From assembly GCF_004337985.1 (NCBI RefSeq), contig NW_021940919.1:899106-963105 (forward strand): 64,000 bases of DNA, written 5' to 3'. The position numbers and the translations under genes are program-made. How positions within the stretch are numbered: the stretch's first letter is position 1; each line of letters starts with the position of its first letter. Of this stretch, positions 1 to 12,026 are shown piece after piece. The notes below the pieces were generated by a model. That model saw only the letters and a list, made by a program, of their open reading frames with translations. It was not told the DNA's origin and ran no database searches. The stretch is from Pyricularia pennisetigena. Lineage: Eukaryota > Ascomycota > Sordariomycetes > Magnaporthales > Pyriculariaceae.

Positions 1-925
1 TTGACGCTCAAGTTGCTCCTTTCCAGAGCCGAACAGTAAATACGTGGGCAAAATAGGGTCATTGATAACGATCAGATACTCACTCTGCCCCGGGAACAAA
101 ACGATGCAGCATACGAGACAACCCCCGGGGAACTCAATCCACATTCCCCCGGTTTTTAAGATTCTTGTCCTAATGGAAAGTACTCTGCCAGCGCATCACC
201 TTACCCATGCCACGGTGAGATGGTGGGAACGGACAGGGAAACAAATGTGCCATCCAGCCGTCCCGTCGTGCCGTGTCTCCCTCGAAATCTGGAGTGACCA
301 ATGAGGTGGATGACCTCGGCCAGAAGCCCCCACATACCCGGGACGGGACGTGTTATGATCTACTATCTTTTGCAATTTGCGCCCGTTTTTATTTCGTAGT
401 TTTCCGTCTCTCCAGTATTAAACTGCGTGGGGGGTTTGTGTTCCAATTTTGTTTAGTCTCGGCCGATTTTCTTCCTGCTATCGGGATTGCTACTCGCCGT
501 TCCCCCCTATCTTGATATGTTCTGCACAAGAAAACTGAGCCAAGAGCAAGGGAAGGTTCCTGACCAGGGGTAAATTCGAAGAAAAGCCGACCTCTCTCCT
601 TGGCAACATGCACCATTGAGAGGCAGTATTTTTGTTGCGAGATGCGTCTGTGAATGCGGGTGCCCCTTCTAAATCCCGAAGGCGACCTCTGCAGCGCAGC
701 GACAAGTCTCTCTAGAAATCGCTCACACCATCCTTTGGACGATGGCATTTCAGCCTTTGGCCGTCACTACTTCTCGACAACCCCACCTGTATATTTTTTT
801 TTTAATTTCTTTTTTTATTTTTGCTCCTTGTCCGGTTCAGTATTTACCCGTCCAGCACTTCATCGTCCAAATTAGGAAACGAACTGACCGGAAAGATCAA
901 GATGATCAGGAAATGAAACATGAAG

Positions 926-970
<45 letters not shown>

Positions 971-1563
971 GAGCCGCAAGTACTGTGTACCTTGCAACTC
1001 ATAGCTTATCATGAGCTTTGCAGAACGGCTCAAGTCGCCGGTGTAGCCGAATCCTGACTGCTTGCATATCCGAGTTTCGATTGGGCAGGGCCCGGGAGCT
1101 CTTGGCCTTTGCACTTGCCCGACTTGCCAGATTGTCAGGGACGCCGCAGGCCTGTCAAGGCTTGAGATTATTCTCACTTGGTGGGTAACGGAGGTTGGTG
1201 GAGCGCAACAGAAATGCATCCATGAATAAACACCATGATACTACAAGTACTCTTGATTCTTGTATTCTACCAGAATACGTCAGTTCGGAAGCTGTGATCC
1301 GGGGAAGTGCTTCCCAGAATGGAACAGTTCCGCCCACACCTGAATACCCATCACTTACATTGTTGCTATTCATAACCACATCGGTCGGTCCTTGTTATAA
1401 TATGTGATAGAAATGGGCCGATTTATCCAGTCTTCGTTCTTGAAATTTCCAGAGTACGCTTACATTTTGAACTTGAAGCACTGAACTTTTGTATCCTTGT
1501 ACGTCCACCCTGGTGGCTACTCCGCGCAGCAATTGTATGACAATCTCCTCAAACTCCTTCTCC
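1..1563. other. intergenic stretch without a convincing gene
   Basis: Open frames here are short, overlap on both strands and show no recognisable domain or splice pattern. A pure A tract of 43 bases lies at 926-968. Position 1,564 is the stop of the gene to the right, so the left part holds its 3' UTR and whatever lies beyond. No RNA gene is seen. Confidence 0.6.
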
Positions 1564-3187
1564 TCATTGGGCGACCGTATACTCCTTGTTGAAGTAACGA
1601 CCGATAACCATCCTCCTCACTTCGCTGGTGCCTGCACCGATCTCGTACAGCTTCGCACTGTATGGCACGAACGGGCAAAATGTGTCAGCATGTAACCCAG
1701 CCCCTATTTTGATGTCGTTTTGAGAATCCCAGTGCCTCGCTGTGATGCTACGATGGTGACGCAGTCGGGAGCCACGTCACGCTACTTGCAGATCCGGAGC
1801 GCCAAATACATTCACATTGCTGAAGACGGATAACGGAGAAAGGGGAAAGGACTTACTCTCTCAACAGTCGACTAGCAGGCATTTCCTCTGTGTACCCCAT
1901 CCCACCCAAGATCTGGATGCAATCCAGAGCGACCTCGGTGGCACGCTCGGCGGCGTACAGAATGGCTCCCGCACAGTCGGCGGTCCTAATCTCGCCCGAC
2001 TCGTCGACGCGCCTTGCGGTAGCGTATGTGTAGGCCCTCGAGACCTGCAGCTTGGTGTACATGTCGGCAAGGCGGCCCTGGACCAGCTGGAACTCGGCGA
2101 TTGGGCGGCCAAATTGGCGTCGCGCGTGGGCGTAGGGAAGGGCGACGTCGAGGGCAGCCTGCATGATGCCGAGCGGGCCGGCGCTGAGGACGAGACGCTC
2201 GAGATCGAGACCCTCCATGAGGACGCGGACACCGGCGTTGACCTCGCCGAGCACGTTCTCGTCCGGCACAAAGACGTCTTCAAGCACCAGCTCACCCGTG
2301 TTGCTGCCACGCATGCCCATCTTGTCCAGCTTGCGCAGGCACTGCAGCCCCGGCTGACGCTCGACGATGAAGGCCGTGATGCCCTTGGACGGCTGGCACT
2401 CGGTGTCGGTCTTGGCGTAGACGACGACCACGTCGGCATCCGGCCCGTTAGTGATCCACATCTTGCTGCCGTTGAGCAGCCAGCCAGAGCCGTCAGCCTT
2501 GCGGGTCGCACGGGTGCGCATGCTGACGACGTCTGACCCGGAGCCGCTCTCGCTCATGGCCAGGGCGCCGACCTTGCGGCCTGCAATCAGGTCCGGCATA
2601 AAGCGCTGCTTCTGGTCGGGGTTGCCATTGAGCTGCAGCTGGTTGATGCACAGCTGCGAGTGCGCGGCGTAGCTCAGGGCGATGCTGGCACTCGCGCGAG
2701 ACAGCTCCTCCATGACGATGCAGTGCGCCTGGTAGCCCATGGCCAGGCCGCCGACGCCCTCCTCGGCCGACACGCCCAGCAGGCCCATGTCGCCCAGCTT
2801 GCGCCACATGTCGGCGGGGAACTCGTTCTCCTTGTCGGTGCGGGCCGCCACCTCCTCGGGGATCTCGGCCCGGACGAACTCCTGCACCGAGGCACGGAGC
2901 TCGTCCAGCGCCGCCTGGTCGGGCGCTACGAAGCCGGCCGGGTGTTTGGGCTTGGGCGCGCGCGCCGAGGACCGCGGTGCTGTCGTCGAGATTTGGCGGC
3001 GGCCAGGGATTGAGTGGCGCAGTCGGGCGGACGGAGTCGTGGGCGTGTTGATGGCGCTACTGCTGGTTGTTGTCGATGCTGATGCTGATGCTGATGCTGA
3101 TGATGGGATGAGGGCAGCGAGGGTCTGTGGGCGGAGAGTGGCAGCGGCGGGCCTGGCCAGGGTTGCGACTGCTCGCATGCTAGCCAT
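1564..3187 (-). CDS. ivdA: isovaleryl-CoA dehydrogenase, mitochondrial (two exons)
   Basis: Flavoprotein of the mitochondrial matrix that oxidises isovaleryl-CoA to 3-methylcrotonyl-CoA in leucine breakdown. Exons are 3187-1857 and 1657-1564. The intron begins GTAAGT and ends CAG, and splicing completes the conserved [17 protein letters not shown] block. The model gives 474 aa with stop TGA. ATG at 3187 is chosen over one 30 codons upstream because it opens an Arg/Ala-rich targeting-type sequence. Acyl-CoA dehydrogenase N, middle and C domains occur in order. [12 protein letters not shown] and WITNG mark the FAD/substrate region. LDLERLVL carries the Glu that is the catalytic base in isovaleryl-CoA dehydrogenases, which separates it from other acyl-CoA dehydrogenases. 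It is divergent from the methylcrotonoyl-CoA carboxylase beta gene that acts on its product. The 199-bp intron is the least certain part of the model, although both junctions restore family sequence. Confidence 0.93.
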
Positions 3188-3739
3188 GTTGGGGTATATG
3201 TTTTGGATGTATGGATTGATTGATTGAATGATTGATTGATTTTCTGTGGTCTTCAAAGATTCACCAAAGCTCGTCAAGCAAAATGAGCAAGGTAATTAGA
3301 ATAGAATTGAATTGGGACGAGATAGAAACCAGAGATGCTGTTGCCGTTCGGGATTCCCCCACAAATCTGGCGGCAAGTGACGTCTCGGTGTGGTTCTTGA
3401 CCCCTGCAGCAATTGACCCCAATGCTATGGCCGAGGAGACGGGCGGGGGCGGTTCCCCACGGTTCCCAGCGGCTGCCGTCGGCCAAAGAGGGGAGTTCCC
3501 CTGCCATTGATCCCAAGCCTCGGTCGCATCTTCTTGATCCAGACTAGACTACGTCTAGACAGTCTAGTGCAACCTGCCTTGGACTCATTCCACTCCATCC
3601 GAACAAGAATTGGAACAATTGTTGTCAACGGTCGTCAGAATAACTCAACCTGAATCTCAAACAAATCAAACATTACCACTGCGAAATCAATTGATTGATT
3701 GACTACACAGCATCCCGCAGCTCCGCAAGCAAGCACACC
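3188..3739. promoter_or_regulatory. shared divergent promoter region of ivdA and mccB
   Basis: 552 bp separates the two start codons of head-to-head leucine-catabolism genes and must hold both 5' UTRs and promoters. A run of ATTGATTGATTG-type repeats lies at about 3,213-3,240 and a related run at 3,686-3,702, one near each start. No specific regulator site was identified. Co-regulation is inferred from gene function and layout. Confidence 0.6.
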
Positions 3740-5730
3740 ATGTCTCTCACGCGGCCGTCGCGAGAGTTCCTCCATCTTCCCCGCCAATTGGCGAGGACAA
3801 CGTCACGAACTCGACCATCCTCGGCCACCAGCAGCAGCGCCGTCACCACAAACCAGACACGCCGCATCGGCACACTGCCCCAGACCAGATCACACCGACA
3901 AACAGCAGCACCCAAACAGCCCCCGGTCCGTCAAAGCCGCACGGTAGCAACCTTCACGCCGCCCTTCCAAGCCGGCGCCGTGTCACGCATCGAGACCAAT
4001 GTCGACCCGACGTCTCCCGAGTTTCGTGAGAATGAGGCCAGCATGGCCGAGCTCATGGTCCGCCTCGACACGCTGACCCGCAAGGCGCAGCAGGGAGGCA
4101 ACGCCAAGGCCAAGGAGAAGCACATTGCGAGGGGCAAAATGCTGCCGCGCGACAGGATAGCTGCCCTGATCGACCCGGGCTCGTCCTTCATGGAGCTGAG
4201 CGCCCTGGCTGCTCACGAGGTCTACCCCGAGGCCGACGTCCCTGCCGCTGGTATCATCACTGGGGTTGGTGTCGTCGAGGGCGTCACCTGTATGATTGTC
4301 GCCAACGACAGTACCGTCAAGGGCGGAACTTACTACCCCATGACGGTCAAGAAGCACTTGAGGGCACAGGCTGTGGCTCAGGAAAACAAGCTACCGTGAG
4401 TACCACCCAAAGCTCCAAATACGGAAGAGATTCAATAGCTGAACGCGCGTCTACGCATGCTAGGTGCATCTACCTAGTCGACTCGGGCGGTGCCAACCTT
4501 CCACACCAGGCCGATGTGTTCCCCGACCAAAACCACTTTGGCCGCATCTTCTACAATCAGGCTCGTATGTCTTCGCAAGGAATTCCCCAAATCGCTGTGG
4601 TCATGGGTCCCTGCACAGCAGGAGGAGCGTACGTGCCCGCCATGAGCGACGAGAGCATTATTGTGGGCAACCAAGGCCACATCTTTCTTGCTGGACCGCC
4701 CCTCGTCAAGGCGGCCACTGGCGAAGTCGTCACACCGGAGGAGCTGGGAGGCGGCGAGATGCACTCCTCAGTATCTGGAGTTACCGACCACTTGGCTGTG
4801 GACGACGCACATGCTCTAGTCCTTGCTAGGCGATGCATCAGCAACCTGAACTGGCCCGCCCAATCGAAGTCTTCTCAGGAACCTTCATATGAAGAGCCTC
4901 TATATCCGGCAGAAGAGCTTCTGGGCATTGCATCCCCTAACCTACGCAAGCCACTACCGATTCGCGAAGTCATAGCCCGCATAGTCGATAGCTCGGCCTT
5001 TTCCGAGTTCAAGCGGGACTATGGCACGACACTTGTCACGGGTTTTGCGTCCATCTACGGCCAAAAAGTCGGCATTGTGGCCAACGATGGTGTTCTGCTC
5101 GGCACGTCGGCTGTCAAGGGCGCGCACTTTATTGAGCTTTGCGCCCAACGGGGGATTCCTCTCGTGTTTCTACAGAACATTTCTGGCTTCATGGTTGGCA
5201 AGGAGGCTGAACGTGATGGTATTGCCAAGCACGGTGCCAAACTGGTTACTGCAGTTGCGTGCGCCGATGTGCCCAAGTTCACAGTCGTAGTCGGCGGCAG
5301 CTACGGTGCTGGAAACTACGGCATGTGCGGCAGGGCATACAGTCCTCGCTTCATGTGGCTGTGGCCCAATGCCCGTGTCGGCGTCATGGGTGCCGAGCAG
5401 CTCGCTGCCGTCATGGAGACGGTCGGAAAGCCAGACCCAGAGCTGAAGGACAGAATCGAGAGGGAGACTGACGCCGTGTTTTCGAGTGCACGATTATGGG
5501 TAAGCCGAGTCCTTATTTGCCTGGATTGTAGCTTTATTTTGTCTTTGAACTGGAGCAACTTTGCGATTGTGTTCAATCCAATACTAACACGCCATGTTCA
5601 ACCACAGGATGACGGCATAATTCCGCCGCAACACACACGCAGGTACCTTGGCTTGGGCCTGCGGGCTGCCATGTCGGGGCGCAACGAGGTCAAGCCCGGC
5701 GACACCAAGTTCGGCGTGTTCCGGATGTAG
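3740..5730 (+). CDS. mccB: methylcrotonoyl-CoA carboxylase beta subunit, mitochondrial (three exons)
   Basis: Carboxyltransferase subunit of the biotin enzyme that converts 3-methylcrotonyl-CoA to 3-methylglutaconyl-CoA in leucine degradation. Exons are 3740-4395, 4464-5499 and 5608-5730, giving 604 aa. Intron 1 is GTGAGT...TAG. Intron 2 is GTAAGC...CAG with a TACTAAC branch site near 5,582; it is 108 nt with no in-frame stop, so an unspliced reading frame runs through it. The N terminus is rich in Ser, Arg and Thr, as for a mitochondrial presequence. Family landmarks are [13 protein letters not shown], the oxyanion-hole motif [11 protein letters not shown] and the second one, [16 protein letters not shown], ending in [12 protein letters not shown]. 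The alpha (biotin) subunit gene is not in the window. Propionyl-CoA carboxylase beta is the main alternative, but the SGGANLP and MSDES context favours the methylcrotonoyl enzyme. Confidence 0.94.
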
Positions 5731-8700
5731 AGCGCTGCCACGGCCGTGCTGCTGGTGAGTATCGCGGTGAGCTACCGCGCCGGACGGGAACGCAAACCGG
5801 ACGGTGTATTGATCAATGGCGGCGTCTGATGGGCGATTTCACTTGGCAACCATGGATGAATAATTATATGCAAAACGGTTTCATACACAAAAAAAGAGTA
5901 TTGGAAAATGGTGTGGTAGCTCCACTTTCAGCCACTGTCAAAACTGACCAGGATGTTCAAATCGACGCTACTGCACGCTAGCAAAATGCTTCTTGGGTTT
6001 TCAGAAACCGAGAAGCCGAACAGAGGCCCGAATCGCCTGGTCCGGGCTTTGAGCTTGTTCAGGAAGCAAAGTTGATATGAGCGTAAAGGGGGGCGACCAT
6101 TCCGGGGAGCAGGCCATTGAGAATCCATTGAATTGCTTCTGCGTGTACAGTACAGTCATGTCTACGGTGGGGAGTAACTTGCCTTATCACCTATATTGTT
6201 TGTTATGGCAGATCGGAGTGCGGAGGCTGCGTATTATGTTTTTTTTTTTTTTTTNNNNNNNNNNNNNNNNNNNNNNNNNNNNNNNNNNNNNNTTTTCTAG
6301 CACGTACATTCGTTTGGAGTGGGAAACAAAAATAGAAAAAAAAAGAAACAGAGGAAGAGAAAGACATTCTTATCCCTACAGCTCCTGCTCCTGTGATCCT
6401 CATGGTGGAAAGAAGCTAGAGCCAAGGACGTGGGCCCTTGTCGTTAGTCTCGAGGCTCCCCTGTTAATGACGTCCCTTAGAGTCAGAGGTCCCCTTTTAC
6501 TACCCGTACGCCCCCCGTCTCACTCGAGCCCAGCTATTGGTATTTTGTGTGAGTGTTAGCGCCATGCCAGATGGCGGCGAGTTTGGGCACAAGTTTTTGA
6601 CGTGCAGCATCCTATCTCAACGACATAGACAAATTTGCCATAGGAGGGTTTTATCGACCTTGCCACATCGAACAAGCGCACCCGCAAATCCTGGACATGG
6701 CAATTGCAAGCTGCTGAAAAATGTCACGCTCACATCCTTTTCTTTTATCTTTGGACACTCCTGCAACCGACGCTTGTTTCCCCATAGTATCTGGCGCAGC
6801 GAATAATATACTTTTGTCAACCGAGCATAAAGTCGGTCTAGGGTATCCTGTAAGGTGCAAATTCACCACCAACCCCCCCCCCTGTACCGGGGTTGCGTTC
6901 CGCCATGCAAGCCAAGGCGTGGTGGGAGTAAGGCGGGTGTACCGGAAGCCTCGAAGCCGGCAGTTTTCCATTATGGTTTCGGTTATTTGCTGTGAGTTTT
7001 TGGGATGCTCTTTTTTTTATTTTGTTTTTGTTTTATTCTTCTTTTATTCACGCCCTCGTCTCCTTCCTGGCTTGCTGCTCGGTGCTTGGCAACCTGCCTC
7101 TCCCTGACCGCCACCAAAGAGGGCTCACAACGTGTTTGCCGTTTGCTAGTCTGCACACGCCCCCTCTCTTTGTTCCCTAAATGGTAGAACTTCGGCGTAT
7201 CCGAGAAAGGAAAAAAAAAGATATGTTGCTCATAATTCGCTCGGGAGAAAAACTGATCATCGGTATACGGATGCCTGATTGCGATCCTCACCGGTCTCAC
7301 GAGACAAAAGCTCAGAGGCGGTGGCGGGCTGTGTTGGGCAGGGCCATGCGTCTTCTTTTCCTCACCTTTTTGCTTTCCATCTCTTCTCTTGTTGCGCCTT
7401 TCTCCTTCGGGGTGGGAAGATCAGAGATCAAGCCATGCTCTCGACAATCTCTACATGGCGTCGTCTTCTCAAATCTAATGTACTGTGCACTTTTACCGTA
7501 CACAGCAGAGTCTCAAAATCTCGGGGATTTTCTTTCCTGGCTCTGGGGTGGTTGGTTTGCTTCGCCCTCGTCCGCCACCCAATCGTGCAGCTGCTCGTGT
7601 TCTTCTCGTTCGTCCTTTCGAACACAACCCCCCACCCAAACACCCCTGTATAGAACCGCACAGTAACGCCTGCCAGGAGGAGATTGACTTGCGTAACGTC
7701 CACCCCCTTTTCTGTCGAGGGTTGATGTGGTAAATGGTAGGTATTGGTTGGATGCCTAAACCCGACGCCTCACATAATGTTTCCCCGCCCCAGGGCAATG
7801 TATAAGCAAGTATCGAATCGGGGGCTTTGAGAAAGAAAAGAGCAAAAAAAAAAGACTTCTTCTCGGTCCCATTTAATCTCTATGTGGCTTCCCGTTAGCT
7901 AGGTCAAGTTCAGCTCGGTAAACCAAGGGTCTTTTTTTCTTTCTTTCTTTGCCGCCGGCAAGCACAAACAATGATGCAGGAACTTTGGGGGGGGGGGGGG
8001 GTTGGTTTTTATTGTGACGTCTCGCTTTGCCGGCAATCATCACACGGCCGGCAAATGCTGTCAAAAAAAGAAGCAAGACCTTGCTTAGTTGAAGGGACAG
8101 ATCGACTAGATTGGGCGGATCGTACGATATTTCTCCCGGGGATCGTCGAGGCTAGCGTCTGGTTAGTTAGTTTTGCCAGCCTCGTGCGGCTGTCGCAACT
8201 ATCACGGTTCATTGTCAACATGATACATTCGTATCGGACATGTCAGCATGGGGGAACACAAAAGAATTGTCATTAAATCATTGGAAATATCTATGGGTCT
8301 GGTATAGATACCGGTATCTCACTAGGAAAAGGGAAAACTCGGGCCGTGAAAAAATAAGCCCTATCTAAGCTGATGAGATAAGTTATATCCAAGGCTGGAA
8401 AACGAGATTTATTACATGGAAAATGAGAAACAAAACAGGATTAGCGACAGCGGAACCATCCAGGTATCATAAAGACCAACACAACAGAGTTTCCGAAAAT
8501 CCTCAGCAGGGCCAGGAGCCCTCGAGTCCTCTGGTATAAATCCTATAATCTCGATCCGTAGAAAAAGGAAAAAAAAAAGCTGAGACAAAGGAAAGAGAAA
8601 GAAAGAACGAGATTGTTCCACACATCAACTAAGATGGAAATCGTATATCATCCATGATTATCCCACCAATCACCATTCTGACAAACAAGGAGAGCACAAA

Positions 8701-9395
8701 GCCTCCCCCATGCACTCCCTAGGGAGAAAAGAATCACGTCCCTCCTGTCTTCATAAGCCATAAAGTGAGCCCATCTTTTTCCCAAGCTGCTCCTCGCTGG
8801 GGTGTGCTGAGTGAGCATGGGCTCTACAAAAAGAAAATCGAGAGAATTAGAAAAGGAAGGAAAAGAGTACAGTGCATCATCTCAGAAAAGATGCAAAAGA
8901 AGGGGTGATCATCAGGGTCCAGGATCGTCACAGGGGCCTTCCCAGGAATTAGTTTTAGAGGGAAAAAAGAAAAGGGTCGCCGGCTGGCAAAGCTGGGAAG
9001 AGAAGAAACAAACACAGATCGGGACTATGATGCGAAATGAAAGAATAGAACGAAACAAAAAAAAAAAAAAGGGCTCAAGAGTGGATAAGCATTAGTCGGT
9101 TATGAAACATGGTCAAAAGGAAAACCGAAAAGGGGTCAGATCGGAAAATATGAAAAGAAGAAAAAAAAGTGCGCCCAAAAAGGGGGTACAAGAAAATGGA
9201 AAAAGTAAAAAGAAAGAACAAGACCATACAGTACCTCGAGCTAAGGCGCTGGCGTTAGTGATACATGGTTCCCACCCCGGAGTGAATTTCAGAACTTTTA
9301 ATTGTTTTTTTTTTTTCTTCTCTTTTTTTCGGCACAACTCTTGATGTCCAAATATCCGGGGGGTGTGAAACAAGGAAAATAAAAAAAACCACAAG
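5731..9395. other. long intergenic region with an assembly gap
   Basis: No open frame here looks like a gene. Frames are short, overlap on both strands and often consist of homopolymer translations. A run of 38 N (6,255-6,292) flanked by poly-T is an assembly gap. A G tract lies at 7,986-8,000. Long UTRs of the flanking genes or unspliced non-coding transcripts cannot be excluded. Confidence 0.5.
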
Positions 9396-12026
9396 CTAGT
9401 GTTGCTGGCTGAGCCACCCAATGACCCTGGACTCGGTCGTATACTGTCGGGCCGGGTGCGATGCGCCAGGCAGCGGACCAGCAGCCACGGCGCTGGTGGT
9501 GGGCTCCAGCGACAAGGGGAGCGTGGAGGCGGAGCCGCGTCTCGACCGGATGGGCGGCGATGCCATGTACGTGGTCTCGGGCATTGGCTGGCCGTCGACG
9601 CTGCCGCGACGCCACTGGATGCGAAAGGGCTGCTCGGGCGCGTAGTTGTCGAGCAGCGCGTCGTAGGCGTGCGTCGGCCTGCTCGGAAGTAGATCCGACA
9701 TTGCCCGCTTCAGCGCCGGGAGCGGGTTCATGCTATCAAAGGTGTAGGCGGGAGAGGTGGAAGATGTCGTTGTCGTCGGTGTCGCGGCTGCTTCGGACGA
9801 CGCCGTGGAGGCGGGCGGCGCGACGGGCCGGAGGAGCGTGGCGGCGGTCGGCAAGGGCCCGAACTTGGTCCCTCGCGGCTCGGCGATTTGGACCTCGGCG
9901 ATTGATCTGGCGACGAGCCCGCCCGAGGGCCTCCTCCCGCTCCTATCAATCGTAAATGGCCTCGAGGGGCGTCGGGATGCCGTGGTAGTGTCGGGGGCAG
10001 AGGTTGAGCTCTGTAACTCTTGGTCTGGCTTGATAGAGTCTGACTTGGCGCATGTTTGTTCCCTCGCCTGCTCGCCCTGTTCCTGATCCTCAACTGATTC
10101 GCGCTGCTCGTCGGCCCATTTGATCCGAACGTTGGAAGATGAGGGCAGGCTGGACTGCACCTCGGGGATGGGCTCTAGAGGACTAATGGGGCTCCGTTCA
10201 GCGGAGCGGATCAAGGAGCCACTGCCATGGCTAGTGCTGCTCCTGGCGGCGGGCGGAAAGTAACCGGCGGTACAGCGAGCCGATCTTGGTTGCGCCGTGG
10301 GCAACTCGGTCGTGGAAGCCGCCCTCTCTGAACTTGCGTGAGAGGTGGTGGTGGTGGTGGTGGCTGTCTGCAGCGGTGGAAGGTCGCCAGTCGAGCGGAG
10401 TGGCTGCTCTGGTGATGACGGGCCTCTGCTTTTCATCGCCGACCCAGGAGGAGGTGGTGGTGGTCGTCGTCCCCGTTGCCGTCTTGGGTCTGGGCAGTGA
10501 TTCGCGGAGCTTCTCGAAGGGCCATCCGCCGGCGCCGCCTGCGGCCAAGCCCAGCCTTCGCCAAGCGGACGACGGTCGAGGTCCGCAGGGAGAGGACCCA
10601 TCTCTTTCAGCGGAAAACCTGTTGGGCAGGGCCGAGAAGATTAACCTGTTAGCGAAAACTAAGAACCACCATTTTCGTTGAATTGCACCTTTTTTTTTTC
10701 TGCTGGGTTTTGAGCTCATCCCTGAAAAAGATTTGGACTTTCTAGGAAAATGAAGAGAGCAAAGAAGCAAAGCAAGAAAAAAGCAAGAAGAAATATCACC
10801 AATTCAAAGAAAAAAAAAACAAAAGAAATAAAAGGGACGGCAGGTGTGTCGAACCTCATTGCCGCCCGCTCGGACGCCAGGTAGAGCTCGTCCACACTGC
10901 CAGACGAAACCGAATCGCGCGCTCGTCTCTTACCGCGGAAAGGAGTCATGGTGACCTCCCCGAACTGGCCGGCCTGGCTCTTGGCAGCCCTTCGCATATC
11001 GGACTCGGCGGGCGATGGAGGTGCCTTGCGAGGCTGCTCACCCCATCCTGGAGCGAGCTCGAAGAGCGGCCTGGGGACTTCGTCCGTAATTATAGCGGGG
11101 GACCGCGTCATAGCTTCGACGACAAGGGACGAGCGGAACTCTGGATCCGACAGCGACCGCTTCGGCGAATACTCAAATCCGACAACACGCAGCAGCGGTT
11201 TATCGGCGTCGTACTCAACGGGTTGCGATCTTGACGACGGTTGTCGGGAGAAGGGGAGAATATTATTACCTGTTGGGTTGCAGCTTGGATTGCTTCCATA
11301 TATGTGCAGGCCATTGGCTGGCACTGGCGGGGCTTGAGCATTTCTCAGGCCAGGCACTGTTGTATCCGACTGTGTGCGAAGTAATCGGCCGACCGCATGG
11401 GCTTCACCGGCCAAGTCGATTTGTAACCCTTGATCATGTCTGGGGTTGGAAGGGCGATTGGGCGCCCGTTCAGGCACTTTTTGCCACTGGTCCTGTCCTT
11501 TATAGTTGAGGTTTCTGGGATGCCGTGGGAGCCTCATATTCCCCGAGGTGGAAGAGCCCCTGGATCCGGGCTTCGACTTTACTGGAAGGACCGCAATAAG
11601 GGACGCTGGAGGGAGCATGTCTTCCTCTTCCTCATCATCATCGTCGATAGCGTTCTCCGGGAGTTGACTGGGTGACAGCCTGGGGAATGCTCGGGGGTCC
11701 AAAGGGGGCGGCGCAGGGTCGCTCTTCTTTTTGAGGATTGACCTTTCGGGGGATGGTCTCTTGGAAGACGGCGACAGATGCATGCGCACCTTTGACTTTT
11801 TGGTCTTGACCGAGACGGATCGCCTGTTCTTCTGAGTGGCGCGGATCGGAACCGAAGTTTCACTTGCATCGCAGGCAGTGATTGTATGGGACGATGTCGA
11901 AGACGCCGTGTTTGAAGATGCAACCGTAGTGATGCTGCCAGCATCTGAAGCTGGCGATGCAACTGGGGAAGTGTCCGGCGAGTGGGCACTATCCTCCGAG
12001 TTGTCTGTACCCACGCTTGTGTTCAT
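9396..12026 (-). CDS. Ser/Pro/Thr-rich protein of unknown function (three exons proposed)
   Basis: Not recognised. Proposed exons are 12026-10855, 10618-10274 and 10221-9396, giving 780 aa. Intron 1 (GTTCGA...CAG) joins two frames that read sensibly on both sides. Intron 2 is only 52 nt (GTACCG...CAG). Without it the protein stops at 10,231 with 519 aa, yet the next frame continues with about 275 codons of similar composition, so I prefer the longer model. The protein is largely low-complexity and probably disordered. Basic Lys/Arg clusters and an SPSSKRPSPERS-type stretch lie near residues 65-100. An acidic DDDDEEEED run follows near residue 130, and poly-Thr and poly-His runs occur in exon 2. 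No transmembrane segment or catalytic motif is seen. Such composition suits a regulatory or scaffold protein, but that is only a guess. Confidence 0.65.

Noticed and set aside
1817..3227. Long plus-strand frames opposite the isovaleryl-CoA dehydrogenase gene
   Set aside because: Shadows of a GC-rich coding region on the other strand, without conserved motifs.
8811..9344. Lys/Glu-rich plus-strand frames
   Set aside because: Purine-rich simple sequence translates to Lys/Arg/Glu in any frame. No initiation context, introns or motif.
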